From positions 1 through 64,000 of the forward strand of contig JAADIY010000013.1 of the NCBI GenBank assembly GCA_013151045.1: a stretch of 64,000 nt of DNA, given 5' to 3'. The DNA is from Gammaproteobacteria bacterium (GTDB lineage: Bacteria > Pseudomonadota > Gammaproteobacteria > GCA-2400775). The notes beneath the pieces were generated by a model. That model ran no database searches and was not told the origin of the DNA. It saw only the letters and a program-made list of their open reading frames with translations. Shown here one piece after another: positions 43,544 to 52,980 of the stretch (the first letter of the stretch is position 1; each line of letters begins with the position of its first letter). A program made the translations under genes and the position numbers.

Positions 43544-45081
43544 TGACGCAAGCCCTAATTCCAGAAGAAAATGCTAGCGTAGTCCTAGCCGAAGACTTAC
43601 CTAAGCAAGGCGCAAGGCAGCTGCCGTTTAGTTACGCTAAACGTAATGGTGTTTTAGTATCGTCGTTTGACAATCATGTGGCCAAGGTCAGTTGTCGAGA
43701 GGGTGATGTGACGCCAATGACGATTGCTGAAGTGCGCCGTTTTGTTGGTCAAGCAATCTCCATAGATTTAATTCCTCATGAAGAGTTCGATGCCTTACTA
43801 AGACAGTCATACGAAAATGGTTCGAGTGAAGCCATGCAGATGATGGGCGATATTGGCCAAGACATGGACTTGTCACGTGCAATGCAGGAACTACCAGAGC
43901 CAGAAGATCTGCTCGAGAGTGAAGACGATGCCCCGATCATTCGCTTGCTCAATGCAATGTTTACCGAAGCAGTGAGAGAAGGCGCTTCGGATATTCATGT
44001 CGAACCCTATGAAAATCGTTTGGCTATCCGGTTTCGTATTGATGGTGTATTACGCGAGGTGTTGCAACCTGACCGCGCTTTAGCGCCTTTAGTTGTATCG
44101 CGCATAAAAGTACTGGCTAAACTCGATATTGCTGAGAAGCGCTTACCGCAAGATGGTCGCATATCAATAAAAATTGCCGGTCATGCTGTCGATGTTCGTG
44201 TATCCACTTTGCCTTCGGGGCATGGCGAGCGTGTTGTATTACGTTTGCTTGATAAGCAAGGTGGCAAACTTGATTTAGAGCAGTTGGGTATGGCGCCTGA
44301 TACGATGACACTGCTTGATCAAATGGTGCATCGTCCGCACGGTATCGTTTTGGTGACCGGGCCAACTGGTTCAGGTAAAACGACGACATTGTATGCTGGC
44401 ATGACGCGAATCAATGATAAAAGCCGTAATATCATGACGATCGAAGATCCTATCGAGTATTATCTTGATGGTGTCAGTCAGACGCACGTAAACACCAAAG
44501 TCGACATGACCTTTGCGCGTGGTTTGCGCGCGATTTTACGCCAAGATCCTGATGTCGTAATGGTTGGTGAAATTCGTGATGTCGAAACGGCTGAAATCGC
44601 CGTGCAAGCAAGTTTAACGGGTCACTTAGTATTGTCGACTTTGCATACCAATAGTGCCGTTGGTGCTATTACTCGTTTGCGTGATATGGGTGTAGAGCCT
44701 TTCTTATTGTCATCAAGTTTGCTCGGTGTGTTGGCACAACGGCTCGTTCGTGTTTTATGCCCAGATTGTAAGCGCCCACGACCAGCAGGCCCGGCAGACT
44801 GTAAAGTTCTCGGTGTTGATGAAATGCATCCACCGATTATTTACGACGCGGTTGGTTGTGCTAAGTGTAATTATCTCGGTTATCGTGGCCGTGTTGGTGT
44901 TTATGAGTTGGTTGAAGTCAATGCTGAAATTAGCCGTTTAATTCATGATGGCGCGTCTGAGCAAATAATCGAAAAAAAAGCACGTGAGTCGACCCCGAGC
45001 ATGATGGAAGACGGTATTCAGCGAGCACTTAACGGCGAGACGACTTTAGAAGAGTTGCTGCGCGTCACGCGTGAAGCATAG
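43543..45081 (+). CDS. gspE: type II secretion system ATPase GspE
   Basis: GASDIHVEPYENRLAIRFRIDG; GPTGSGKTTTLYAGM; DPDVVMVGEIRDVETAEIAVQAS. Confidence 0.97.
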   Translation: MTQALIPEENASVVLAEDLPKQGARQLPFSYAKRNGVLVSSFDNHVAKVSCREGDVTPMTIAEVRRFVGQAISIDLIPHEEFDALLRQSYENGSSEAMQMMGDIGQDMDLSRAMQELPEPEDLLESEDDAPIIRLLNAMFTEAVREGASDIHVEPYENRLAIRFRIDGVLREVLQPDRALAPLVVSRIKVLAKLDIAEKRLPQDGRISIKIAGHAVDVRVSTLPSGHGERVVLRLLDKQGGKLDLEQLGMAPDTMTLLDQMVHRPHGIVLVTGPTGSGKTTTLYAGMTRINDKSRNIMTIEDPIEYYLDGVSQTHVNTKVDMTFARGLRAILRQDPDVVMVGEIRDVETAEIAVQASLTGHLVLSTLHTNSAVGAITRLRDMGVEPFLLSSSLLGVLAQRLVRVLCPDCKRPRPAGPADCKVLGVDEMHPPIIYDAVGCAKCNYLGYRGRVGVYELVEVNAEISRLIHDGASEQIIEKKARESTPSMMEDGIQRALNGETTLEELLRVTREA

Positions 45082-45082
45082 A

Positions 45083-45369
45083 TAGACCCTGTTTACTCAA
45101 TTTAGATCGCAGTGTTGCTGTACCGAATTGTGCTAGGCAAGACGCGAGGAGAGAAGTTTAGTGTTATTAAATGAAGGGCGAGCAACGCCATCTAGTGTAA
45201 TGCGGTACGCAGCGTGCCCTTGGGGTGGAACTCGAAGGGACGGAACCATTTTTCTGTTCGCCTGCGCTATAGCTCATTTATGTATAGCAAGTACATGGCG
45301 ATCGCTATGCCTTGGTGAACAAAAAAATGGTTATCGTCGCTGCGATCTAAATTGGCTAAACAGAGCCTA
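45083..45369. mobile_element. MITE-like palindromic element, copy 1 (between gspE and gspF)
   Basis: Imperfect ~28-bp terminal inverted repeats (TAGACCCTGTTTACTCAATTTAGATCGCAG vs TAGGCTCTGTTTAGCCAATTTAGATCGCAG), TA at both ends, internal hairpin 45244-45332; diverged homologue at 52136. Confidence 0.8.
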
Positions 45370-45374
45370 GTGTC

Positions 45375-46592
45375 ATGGGTGCTTTCGAATACACAGCGCT
45401 AGATTCTGTTGGCCGTAATAAGAAAGGGGTATTAGAAGCTGACACCTCACGTCAGATTCGCCAAAAACTTCGCGATCAAGGTTTAGCGCCACTGACAGTT
45501 GTTGAAGTAAAGCAGCGAGAGTCAAAATCAGAGAGTCAAATTTCGTTTTTGCGTCGTGGCATTAGTGTTGTAGATTTAGCGCTCATTACAAGGCAACTTG
45601 CAACCTTGGTTAAAGCGGCGTTGCCGATTGAAGAAGCCTTACGCACGGTGTCGCAGCAAACGAGCAAACCTTATATCGAAAGTATGTTGCTCGCAGTGCG
45701 AGCAAGAATAAAAGAAGGCCATACTCTAGCGGATGCCTTGGCCGATTTTCCCCATGTATTTCCAGAGCTATATCGGATGACTGTTGCGGCTGGGGAACAC
45801 TCGGGCTTTTTGGATGTGGTGCTAGAGCGTTTAGCTGATTACAGCGAAAACCGTCAGGCTCTGCGACAAAAAACACAGCTAGCGTTAATTTACCCCGTAT
45901 TATTGACTGTGGTCGCGGTATTAGTGGTCATAGCATTACTCACTTTTGTCGTGCCGCAAGTGATACAGGTCTTTGATAGTATTGAGCAAGAGTTGCCACT
46001 CATTACTCAAATACTGATAGCGGTGAGCGACTTTTTACGTGACAACGCATTATTACTAATAGGTGGCACACTAGGTATTACGATCTTTGTCGCAACATTG
46101 CTTAAGCGGCCTGGCCCGAAAAAAATGTCCCATAAATTTTTATTAACATTGCCGATTATCGGTGATTTGGTTCGTGGTTCGAACACGGCGCGTTTTACTC
46201 GCACGTTTAGTATTTTGGCAGGCAGTGGTGTACCGGCCTTGGATGCGATGAATATTTCAGCAAAAGTTCTGACTAATATTCCAATGCGCGAATCGGTAGA
46301 GGAAGCCGCCTTGAGAGTTCGAGAAGGCGCAGGTATTTATAAATCACTAGACCATGCAAAATGTTTTCCACCGATGACACTGCATTTGATAGCCAGTGGT
46401 GAGTCGAGCGGTAATCTCGATGTCATGTTAGAGCGCGCATCTGCCGCGCAAGAGCGCGAAGTAGAAACCATGGTTGCTGCATTTGTCGCTTTATTTGAAC
46501 CCTTATTAATTGTTGTCATGGGCGCAGTGGTGTTGGGTATTGTGTTGGCGATTTTGTTACCTATATTTAATCTAAATCAATTAGTGCAATAG
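45375..46592 (+). CDS. gspF: type II secretion system inner membrane protein GspF
   Basis: MGAFEYTALDSVGRNKKGVLEADTSRQIRQKLRDQGLAPL; LALITRQLATLVKAALPIEEAL. Confidence 0.96.
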   Translation: MGAFEYTALDSVGRNKKGVLEADTSRQIRQKLRDQGLAPLTVVEVKQRESKSESQISFLRRGISVVDLALITRQLATLVKAALPIEEALRTVSQQTSKPYIESMLLAVRARIKEGHTLADALADFPHVFPELYRMTVAAGEHSGFLDVVLERLADYSENRQALRQKTQLALIYPVLLTVVAVLVVIALLTFVVPQVIQVFDSIEQELPLITQILIAVSDFLRDNALLLIGGTLGITIFVATLLKRPGPKKMSHKFLLTLPIIGDLVRGSNTARFTRTFSILAGSGVPALDAMNISAKVLTNIPMRESVEEAALRVREGAGIYKSLDHAKCFPPMTLHLIASGESSGNLDVMLERASAAQEREVETMVAAFVALFEPLLIVVMGAVVLGIVLAILLPIFNLNQLVQ

Positions 46593-46604
46593 CGAGAGAA
46601 GAAA

Positions 46605-47048
46605 ATGCTAACGAGAAATGAAGTTCGAGATAATGGGCGTTCACAAATTGGTTTTACTTTGATCGAGATCATGGTGGTGGTGGTTATTCTAGGGATTTTA
46701 GCAGCGGTAGTTGCTCCTAAGATTTTTGATAAGCCTGATGATGCTCGCATTGTAAAGGCGAAACAAGATATTCGGGTTTTAGAGAACGCATTGAATCTCT
46801 ATCGCCTTGATAATTTTAACTACCCTCAAAGTGATATTGGCCTACGTGCTTTGGTAGAAAAACCGGCTGATGCGCCAAACTGGGCTGAAGGTGGTTACAT
46901 GAATCGCATACCAAAAGACCCATGGTTGAACGAGTATCAGTATTTAAATCCCGGAGTGCACGGAGCCATCGATATTTTTACCTATGGCCGCGATGGTAGC
47001 AGTGGCGGTGAAAGTTATGATGCTGATATTGGTAATTGGAATTTATAG
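46605..47048 (+). CDS. gspG: type II secretion system major pseudopilin GspG
   Basis: GFTLIEIMVVVVILGILAAVVAPKI; WLNEYQYLNPG. Confidence 0.97.
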   Translation: MLTRNEVRDNGRSQIGFTLIEIMVVVVILGILAAVVAPKIFDKPDDARIVKAKQDIRVLENALNLYRLDNFNYPQSDIGLRALVEKPADAPNWAEGGYMNRIPKDPWLNEYQYLNPGVHGAIDIFTYGRDGSSGGESYDADIGNWNL

Positions 47049-47057
47049 CGAATAGCT

Positions 47058-47570
47058 TTGATAGTGATGCGACACCAAAAAGGTTTTACTTTACTCGAAT
47101 TGATTGTTGTTACTTTGATTGTTGGTGTAATAATCGGATCAGTTAGTTTGTCTTCGGGTCTAAACCGTCAAGTTGATGTTAAAGAAGAGGTTGAGCGCCT
47201 TGCAGCGTTAATAGATCTGGCTGCACAAGAGTCAGTGTTTAAGTCAGCAGAAATCGCTATTGAGTTTGAAGAAAATAATTATCGATTTTTAACCTTAGTT
47301 GATAACGAGTGGCAGACGATTGAAGCTGATCGACTATTGCGTGAACGTCAGCTACCAGCGAGCCTTGAAATTGAACTATTCATTGAAGGTGAAAGAAAAG
47401 AAATTTTTGAGCTGGGTCTTGACGCCGATAAAAAAGTGCCGCCACGTATTTTTTTGCTTTCCAGTGGTGAGCTCACACCATTTGAGGTGAATTTGAAAAG
47501 CAGCGAAGGCAATACACTTTATACGTTAACCGGCGATATTAATGGCGCTTTAGACATTGAGAAAAAATAA
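47058..47570 (+). CDS. gspH: type II secretion system pseudopilin GspH
   Basis: KGFTLLELIVVTLIVGVIIGSVSLS; start 47058 or 47067. Confidence 0.88.
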   Translation: MIVMRHQKGFTLLELIVVTLIVGVIIGSVSLSSGLNRQVDVKEEVERLAALIDLAAQESVFKSAEIAIEFEENNYRFLTLVDNEWQTIEADRLLRERQLPASLEIELFIEGERKEIFELGLDADKKVPPRIFLLSSGELTPFEVNLKSSEGNTLYTLTGDINGALDIEKK

Positions 47571-47590
47571 GATAATTCGAGTTAATCATT

Positions 47591-47971
47591 ATGTCTAACT
47601 CTTCATCACATTTTTATCGAGAAAAAGGTTTTACCTTAATAGAAGTCATCATTGCTTTGGCCGTCATTGCTATTTCTATGGCGGCTGCGATCAATGGCGT
47701 AGGTAAGAATATAAACAATGCTAGCTATCTTCGAGAAAAAACCCTAGCGCATTGGGTGGCATCGAATAAAGTCGCCGAAATTCAATTGAGTGGTGTCGCT
47801 TTAGATGCAAGTGAGAAAAAAGGCGAAGAAACACTGGCCAATTTACGCTGGGAATGGACAGTTAAAATAGATGAAACCGATATTAAAGATATAAAACGTC
47901 TGACTGTCAAAGTGCAGCGTGAAGATGGTAACGGGCCATCGGCATCAGTTGTTGCCTACGTTGGATCGTAA
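47591..47971 (+). CDS. gspI: type II secretion system pseudopilin GspI
   Basis: KGFTLIEVIIALAVIAISMAAAINGVG; HWVASNKVAEIQL. Confidence 0.94.
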   Translation: MSNSSSHFYREKGFTLIEVIIALAVIAISMAAAINGVGKNINNASYLREKTLAHWVASNKVAEIQLSGVALDASEKKGEETLANLRWEWTVKIDETDIKDIKRLTVKVQREDGNGPSASVVAYVGS

Positions 47972-48582
47972 TGAAAATAAATCGTAATAGTGGTTTTACT
48001 CTACTTGAACTGCTAGTAGCGGTATTAGTATTTGCTTTTATCTCGGCCTTAGCTAGCGGCGGCTTTAACGCAGTTTTAAGCACGGCATCGCGCAGCGAAG
48101 AACAAATGACGCGTCTTGCAGAGCTACAAAAAGCCATGGTGATCATGGCAAGAGATATAGAACAGGCCGTAGAGCGTTCTATTCGTGATGAGTTTGGTGG
48201 TAGATTGCCGCCTTTGGTGGGTAGCCAGTCGACAACCTTATTAGAGTTTTCGCGCACGGGTTTACGCAATCCGAGCAAAGTTGCCCGTAGTCATATTCAG
48301 CGAGTTGCTTATCGCCACGAAGATGGAGTGTTGTATCGTTTGAGTTGGCCAGTGCTAGATCGCGCACAAGATACCGAGGCTAACGAATACCAATTAATTG
48401 AAGGCATCAACGAAGTCGAAATCCGTTACCTTGATGAAAATCGAGACTGGCAAGGCCAATGGCCGCCCTTGGTTGCTGTTCCGGGTGCGACAAATGGTTT
48501 GCCGAAAGCGATAGAAATTATTTTAGATATAGAAGGTTTAGGGGAAGTGCCACGACTCTATCGGGTTCGAGGTTTTGAGTGA
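47971..48582 (+). CDS. gspJ: type II secretion system pseudopilin GspJ
   Basis: SGFTLLELLVAVLVFAFISALASGGFNAVL; MARDIEQAVERSIRDEFGG. Confidence 0.94.
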   Translation: MKINRNSGFTLLELLVAVLVFAFISALASGGFNAVLSTASRSEEQMTRLAELQKAMVIMARDIEQAVERSIRDEFGGRLPPLVGSQSTTLLEFSRTGLRNPSKVARSHIQRVAYRHEDGVLYRLSWPVLDRAQDTEANEYQLIEGINEVEIRYLDENRDWQGQWPPLVAVPGATNGLPKAIEIILDIEGLGEVPRLYRVRGFE

Positions 48583-49568
48583 ATAATCACAGTAAGCAAT
48601 ATGGTGTGGCGCTGATTACCGCGTTGATATTTACGGCGTTGGTGACAACGTTTGCGGTATCTATTGCTGTACAGCAGCAAATCGATATTCGTCGCACCGG
48701 CAATATTTTGAGTAGCGATAGGGCTTATGTCTTAGCCCTCGGTGTAGAAGACTGGGCACGTGATGTTTTAAAAAAAGATATTACTGCTGCAACGGGAACA
48801 TTGGTTGATCATCTAGGTGAAGATTGGAACGTTTCGTTGCCTGCTATACAGCTTGAAGGGGCAGCAGTTGCAGGTAAGGTCACAGATTTACAAGGGCTAA
48901 TTAATGTTAATGCCTTAGTCGGACCTGGTGGTACCCCGGCCCCTACACATGTTGAGCGTTTTAAACGTTTATTGAATCTGTTTGATTTTAATGAAGATTT
49001 GACTGATGCGCTTATCGATTGGATTGATCCTAATACTGCGGCTACTATTCCGTTTGGTGCGGAAGATTCTTATTACCTCAGTTTAGAGCCTTCATACCGT
49101 ACTGCTAATGCGCCGATGGTGAGTATTAGTGAATTACGTCTAGTGCAAGGTTTTGATCAAGAGGTTTACGAGACACTCCTACCTTTTATAACTGCTCTGC
49201 CTATACCCAGAGCAATAGCGGGCGGGCCTCCACCAATAATACCGGGCATTAATGTTAACACTGCTCCACTTGAGGTATTACAGGTACTGGTGAGCCCACG
49301 GTTAGATCTTCTTGACGCAGAGTCGGTAAGAGCGGATGGAGATAGCACGGATGGCTTTCAAGATATCGCAGACTTTAGAGGCAACTCTATCATAGCGAGT
49401 AGAGTGCTACCGACCGATTTTACTGGTACGGTAGTCAGCGATTATTTTCTTATCGAAAGTGATGCTGTATTGGCTGATGCACGGACTAAATTATTTAGCG
49501 TAGTAAAGCGTGACAGCGCCAGTAGTGGTAATCTTACGGTGCTAATACGTGGGCAAGGTAGTTACTAA
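48579..49568 (+). CDS. gspK: type II secretion system minor pseudopilin GspK
   Basis: YGVALITALIFTALVTTFAVSIA; DLQGLINVNALVGPGG; DLTDALIDWIDPN. Confidence 0.94.
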   Translation: MNNHSKQYGVALITALIFTALVTTFAVSIAVQQQIDIRRTGNILSSDRAYVLALGVEDWARDVLKKDITAATGTLVDHLGEDWNVSLPAIQLEGAAVAGKVTDLQGLINVNALVGPGGTPAPTHVERFKRLLNLFDFNEDLTDALIDWIDPNTAATIPFGAEDSYYLSLEPSYRTANAPMVSISELRLVQGFDQEVYETLLPFITALPIPRAIAGGPPPIIPGINVNTAPLEVLQVLVSPRLDLLDAESVRADGDSTDGFQDIADFRGNSIIASRVLPTDFTGTVVSDYFLIESDAVLADARTKLFSVVKRDSASSGNLTVLIRGQGSY

Positions 49569-50788
49569 TGGCAACACTATTTTTACATCTTAATTCAGAG
49601 CATCGAGATGAGGCCGAGTGGCTGCATCTCGATGATAGTATTGCCATGGGCGCTGTCCGTCACGGGCCGCTATCGTTGGTTGCTAACGATGCCAAAGGTG
49701 CGCGCGTAATAGTCTTGCTGCCCGGCGCAGATATGACCTTGACTGACGCGGTAGTGCCTACGCGTAATATGCAACGTATCGCCGCTGCGCTACCTTATTT
49801 GCTAGAAGAAAAATTTGCCAGTGATGTTGAAGATCTACATTTTTCATTCAGTAAACCCAATGCAGATAACAAGATCAATGTCGTTGCCATTGCTCGGGAT
49901 ACATTCGATGATTGGTTACAACGCTTAGCCGATGTGGGTATTCGACCGCAGGCTATAATCCCGGATATCGGTGCGGTGCCTTATTCAGAAGGCACCTGGT
50001 CGGTTGTCGATGGTGTTGACACGGTGTTGTTACGCATGGGGTTGAATAGCGGTTTGTCGTCTGATCGTGGTTGTGCAGTAGATACCTTACGATTAAGTTT
50101 ATCGCTAATGGCGGAAGAGCCACCTGCACATATTGTTTATTACCGTAATGTTGATGATGAAGTTGATGCTTTAGATTTTGGTGACTTGGCGCCAGAAGTT
50201 GACGTTGAGTTGTTAGAAGGACATCGGCTTAATTTATTAGCCAAACATTATGACGCTGACACAACAATTAATATGTTGCAAGGTGATTACAGTCGGCGCG
50301 AACAATTAGGCAAACTGTGGCGACCTTGGCGTGCGACTGCTGTAATTGCAGCGGTGTGCCTAGTATTTTTTGTCGCCTTAAAAGCATTTGACTATGTTGA
50401 TTTAAAGAAACAGCAAACACAGCTTACTACACAGGTAGATACGGTCTATAAACGTATATTTCCAAAAGCAACGGGTGGCGTAAGTAAAGAGCGTGTACAA
50501 AGTTTGTTGAAAAAATTAGGTAATACAAAAACCAGCAGCGATGGTTTTCTTGAGTTACTAGATAAAGTTGCTGATGATTTGAAAAAAACGAATAAGCTTG
50601 AAATTACCCGTATTGCTTACAGCAATAAAGCGCTAAACCTGGCTTTAACTTTGGGTGACTTACAGGGTTTGGATAATTTGAAAACGCGTTTAACCAAAGA
50701 TAAGAGCTTGTCTATTGAAATTCAGTCAGCGAGCTCTCGTAACGATAAAGTTGAAGCTCGTTTACAAATCACAGGTGAGCAGCGATGA
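49568..50788 (+). CDS. gspL: type II secretion system protein GspL
   Basis: Position in operon; N-terminal LLPGADMTLTDAVVPTRNMQRIAAALPYLLEEKFASDVEDLHF. Confidence 0.92.
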   Translation: MATLFLHLNSEHRDEAEWLHLDDSIAMGAVRHGPLSLVANDAKGARVIVLLPGADMTLTDAVVPTRNMQRIAAALPYLLEEKFASDVEDLHFSFSKPNADNKINVVAIARDTFDDWLQRLADVGIRPQAIIPDIGAVPYSEGTWSVVDGVDTVLLRMGLNSGLSSDRGCAVDTLRLSLSLMAEEPPAHIVYYRNVDDEVDALDFGDLAPEVDVELLEGHRLNLLAKHYDADTTINMLQGDYSRREQLGKLWRPWRATAVIAAVCLVFFVALKAFDYVDLKKQQTQLTTQVDTVYKRIFPKATGGVSKERVQSLLKKLGNTKTSSDGFLELLDKVADDLKKTNKLEITRIAYSNKALNLALTLGDLQGLDNLKTRLTKDKSLSIEIQSASSRNDKVEARLQITGEQR

Positions 50789-51282
50789 ATGCGTGGTGGG
50801 CAGGTTTAAGTCAACGTGAACGTCGCATCACAGTCATTGGTGGTATCGTCGTATTAGTAACGCTAGTCTATTTGTTGGCTATAGAGCCATTTGTAAAACA
50901 TGTTAGTGAACTCAATAGTTCTGTTGAAGAAAAAACAGAATTATTGTTATGGATGAAATCCAGCGAGCAGCAGATTGCTGCGTTACGCCGTAATTCCGGC
51001 GGTAGTGCCAACCGCACAAGCTCAGGTGGCGGGTCATTATTAGCATTGGTTGATCAAACTGCGAAACGCAGTAAATTGGGATCAGCAATTAAACGCGTCG
51101 AACCGGAAGGAAGCGAGGGTGTACGCTTATGGTTAGAGCAGGCGTCGTTTGATAACATTTTATTGTGGTTGGCGCAAATCAGCCAAAGCTATGGTGTTGA
51201 GGTTAATCGCATTAGTGTCGAACAACCTGATACGCTAGGCATCGTCAATGCGCGTATTTCACTGCAGCGAGGTGAGTCATGA
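50785..51282 (+). CDS. gspM: type II secretion system protein GspM
   Basis: MNAWWAGLSQRERRITVIGGIVVLVTLVYLLAIEPFV; operon position. Confidence 0.92.
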   Translation: MNAWWAGLSQRERRITVIGGIVVLVTLVYLLAIEPFVKHVSELNSSVEEKTELLLWMKSSEQQIAALRRNSGGSANRTSSGGGSLLALVDQTAKRSKLGSAIKRVEPEGSEGVRLWLEQASFDNILLWLAQISQSYGVEVNRISVEQPDTLGIVNARISLQRGES

Positions 51283-52085
51283 AGCGGGCCTTAAGTTTGG
51301 GTTTTCTCGCTTTAATTGCCTATGTCCTATTTTTGTTTGTGACTTTTCCTGCTGCACGAGCTTATCAATATATAGCAGACCAATTTCCGGCTAACATCAA
51401 GCTCTATGGGTTAAAGGGTTCGGTTTGGTCAGGCAAGGCGGAGTTAATAACTTTAGCATCGCAGCAATATAGCAATGCGAGTTGGCATTTTCAGCCGAAA
51501 TCATTGTTTGTTGGAGAAGCATTGTTCTATCTAGATTTAGATAATGGTCAGAGTCAAATTAAGGGTAGTGTTGGGCTTAATTGGTCGCAGAGTTTGATAT
51601 TGCGAGATTTGGTTTTTCAACAAGAGCTTGTCGATCTACAAGCATTGGCACAAACGTCTGCAATTGTTGCTGGGAAAATAAGCGGCCGTGTTGAGAATAT
51701 GGTACTAAGCCGAACTCGTATTACTGTGGCCAGTGGTAAGTTCGTACTACGCGACACTGCATTACTATTGCCGCGGCGCACTGAATGGGGTGACTTCAAG
51801 CTTGATATTAGTAAGCCTGATAGTGATGTATTGATGAAGCTTAGTGATCAAGGTGGCCCCCTGCTAGCGAATGGTACAGTAGTTGTCGATGAGAATAATG
51901 CTTATCAGGTAGATCTTGCTGTGCAAGCAGCAAGCGGTGCGTCCAACGATTTGATACAAGGCGTAGACTTGTTTGGTCGCCCTGGAAATGATGGTAAAGT
52001 TCATTTGAAGTACAATGGGAGTTTAAGCGAACTTTTAGGCGTTAAATCAAATGGCGGATCAATTAATAGCGATAATCCTGCCTAG
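51279..52085 (+). CDS. gspN: type II secretion system protein GspN
   Basis: Operon position; single N-terminal TM; LYGLKGSVWSGKAELI. Confidence 0.87.
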   Translation: MKRALSLGFLALIAYVLFLFVTFPAARAYQYIADQFPANIKLYGLKGSVWSGKAELITLASQQYSNASWHFQPKSLFVGEALFYLDLDNGQSQIKGSVGLNWSQSLILRDLVFQQELVDLQALAQTSAIVAGKISGRVENMVLSRTRITVASGKFVLRDTALLLPRRTEWGDFKLDISKPDSDVLMKLSDQGGPLLANGTVVVDENNAYQVDLAVQAASGASNDLIQGVDLFGRPGNDGKVHLKYNGSLSELLGVKSNGGSINSDNPA

Positions 52086-52135
52086 ACTATTTTTCATATC
52101 AGTCATATAGGCACTTTTGATTTTTTCTCCAATGC

Positions 52136-52403
52136 CTAGGGCGTGTCATCACACATATGATCGCGCTGTTGAGTCTGAAAAAATGCCAGGCAAGTTGTGA
52201 GGAGAATGGTTTGGTTATTCCAAATGAACGACGAACAACGCAGCATGGCGTTTTTTCAGACCCAACCCGAAGGGCCGAGCCCATTTTTCATCCAGCAGCG
52301 TTATCGCTCGCTTATGTAGAACAACTACACCACATTCGCGATGCCTCGCTGGATAAAAAATGGGTATCGGCAGCACGGTCATATGTGTGATGACACACCC
52401 TAG
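52136..52403. mobile_element. MITE-like palindromic element, copy 2 (between gspN and dctQ)
   Basis: Terminal inverted repeats CTAGGG(C/T)GTGTCATCACACATATGA(T/C)CG(C/T)GCTG; internal 85-bp hairpin 52280-52364; CTAG/TA at both ends. Confidence 0.85.
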
Positions 52404-52980
52404 ATCCCAATCTAAAATTAAAAAAACGTATTTAGCGATTGATAGATTCAGCGAGCTTTCAGGGCGAGCTGTATCGTGGTTAGTTCTTGCCATGACATTG
52501 TTGATTGCCTATGACGTGATCATGCGCTACTTCTTTCAAAGTGGTTCTGTTGCCTTACAAGAATTAGAGTGGCACTTATTCGCACTGATATTTTTATTTG
52601 GTGCAGCGTATACACTTAAGCATCACGATCATGTTTGCGTTGATATATTAATGCAACGGCAGTTTATGACGGCCAAGGTGCATGCGTGGATTTATTTTTT
52701 ATGTACGCTATTTTTCTTGCTACCTTTTTGCGTGTTGATCATCTATAGCAGCTGGGATTACGTCGCCAACTCTTACAATATCTTACCGAGCGGTGAGCGC
52801 TCTCCTGACCCTGGTGGTTTGCCCTACCGCTATTTATTGAAAGCGGCTATCCCTACGGCATTTGCTTTATTGTTTTTGCAAGGGGTAAGTCTTGCATTGC
52901 GTAGCTATGCAGTAATTTGTGGTGAGGAAGTTGCGTTACCGTGTTATGAAAATGAGCTTAAACATGGTGAAGATAGCTAA
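52390..52980 (+). CDS. dctQ: TRAP transporter small permease (DctQ)
   Basis: Four-TM DctQ-like protein followed by dctM; likely ATG 52390 lies inside the right repeat of the element. Confidence 0.87.
   Translation: MTHPRSQSKIKKTYLAIDRFSELSGRAVSWLVLAMTLLIAYDVIMRYFFQSGSVALQELEWHLFALIFLFGAAYTLKHHDHVCVDILMQRQFMTAKVHAWIYFLCTLFFLLPFCVLIIYSSWDYVANSYNILPSGERSPDPGGLPYRYLLKAAIPTAFALLFLQGVSLALRSYAVICGEEVALPCYENELKHGEDS

Noticed and set aside
45161-45370. 69-aa ORF MLLNEGRATPSSVMRYAACPWGG...
   Set aside because: Runs through the palindromic element and ends at its right terminus; better explained as element sequence than as a gene.
52215-52493. 92-aa minus-strand ORF near dctQ
   Set aside because: Mostly the reverse strand of the second palindromic element.
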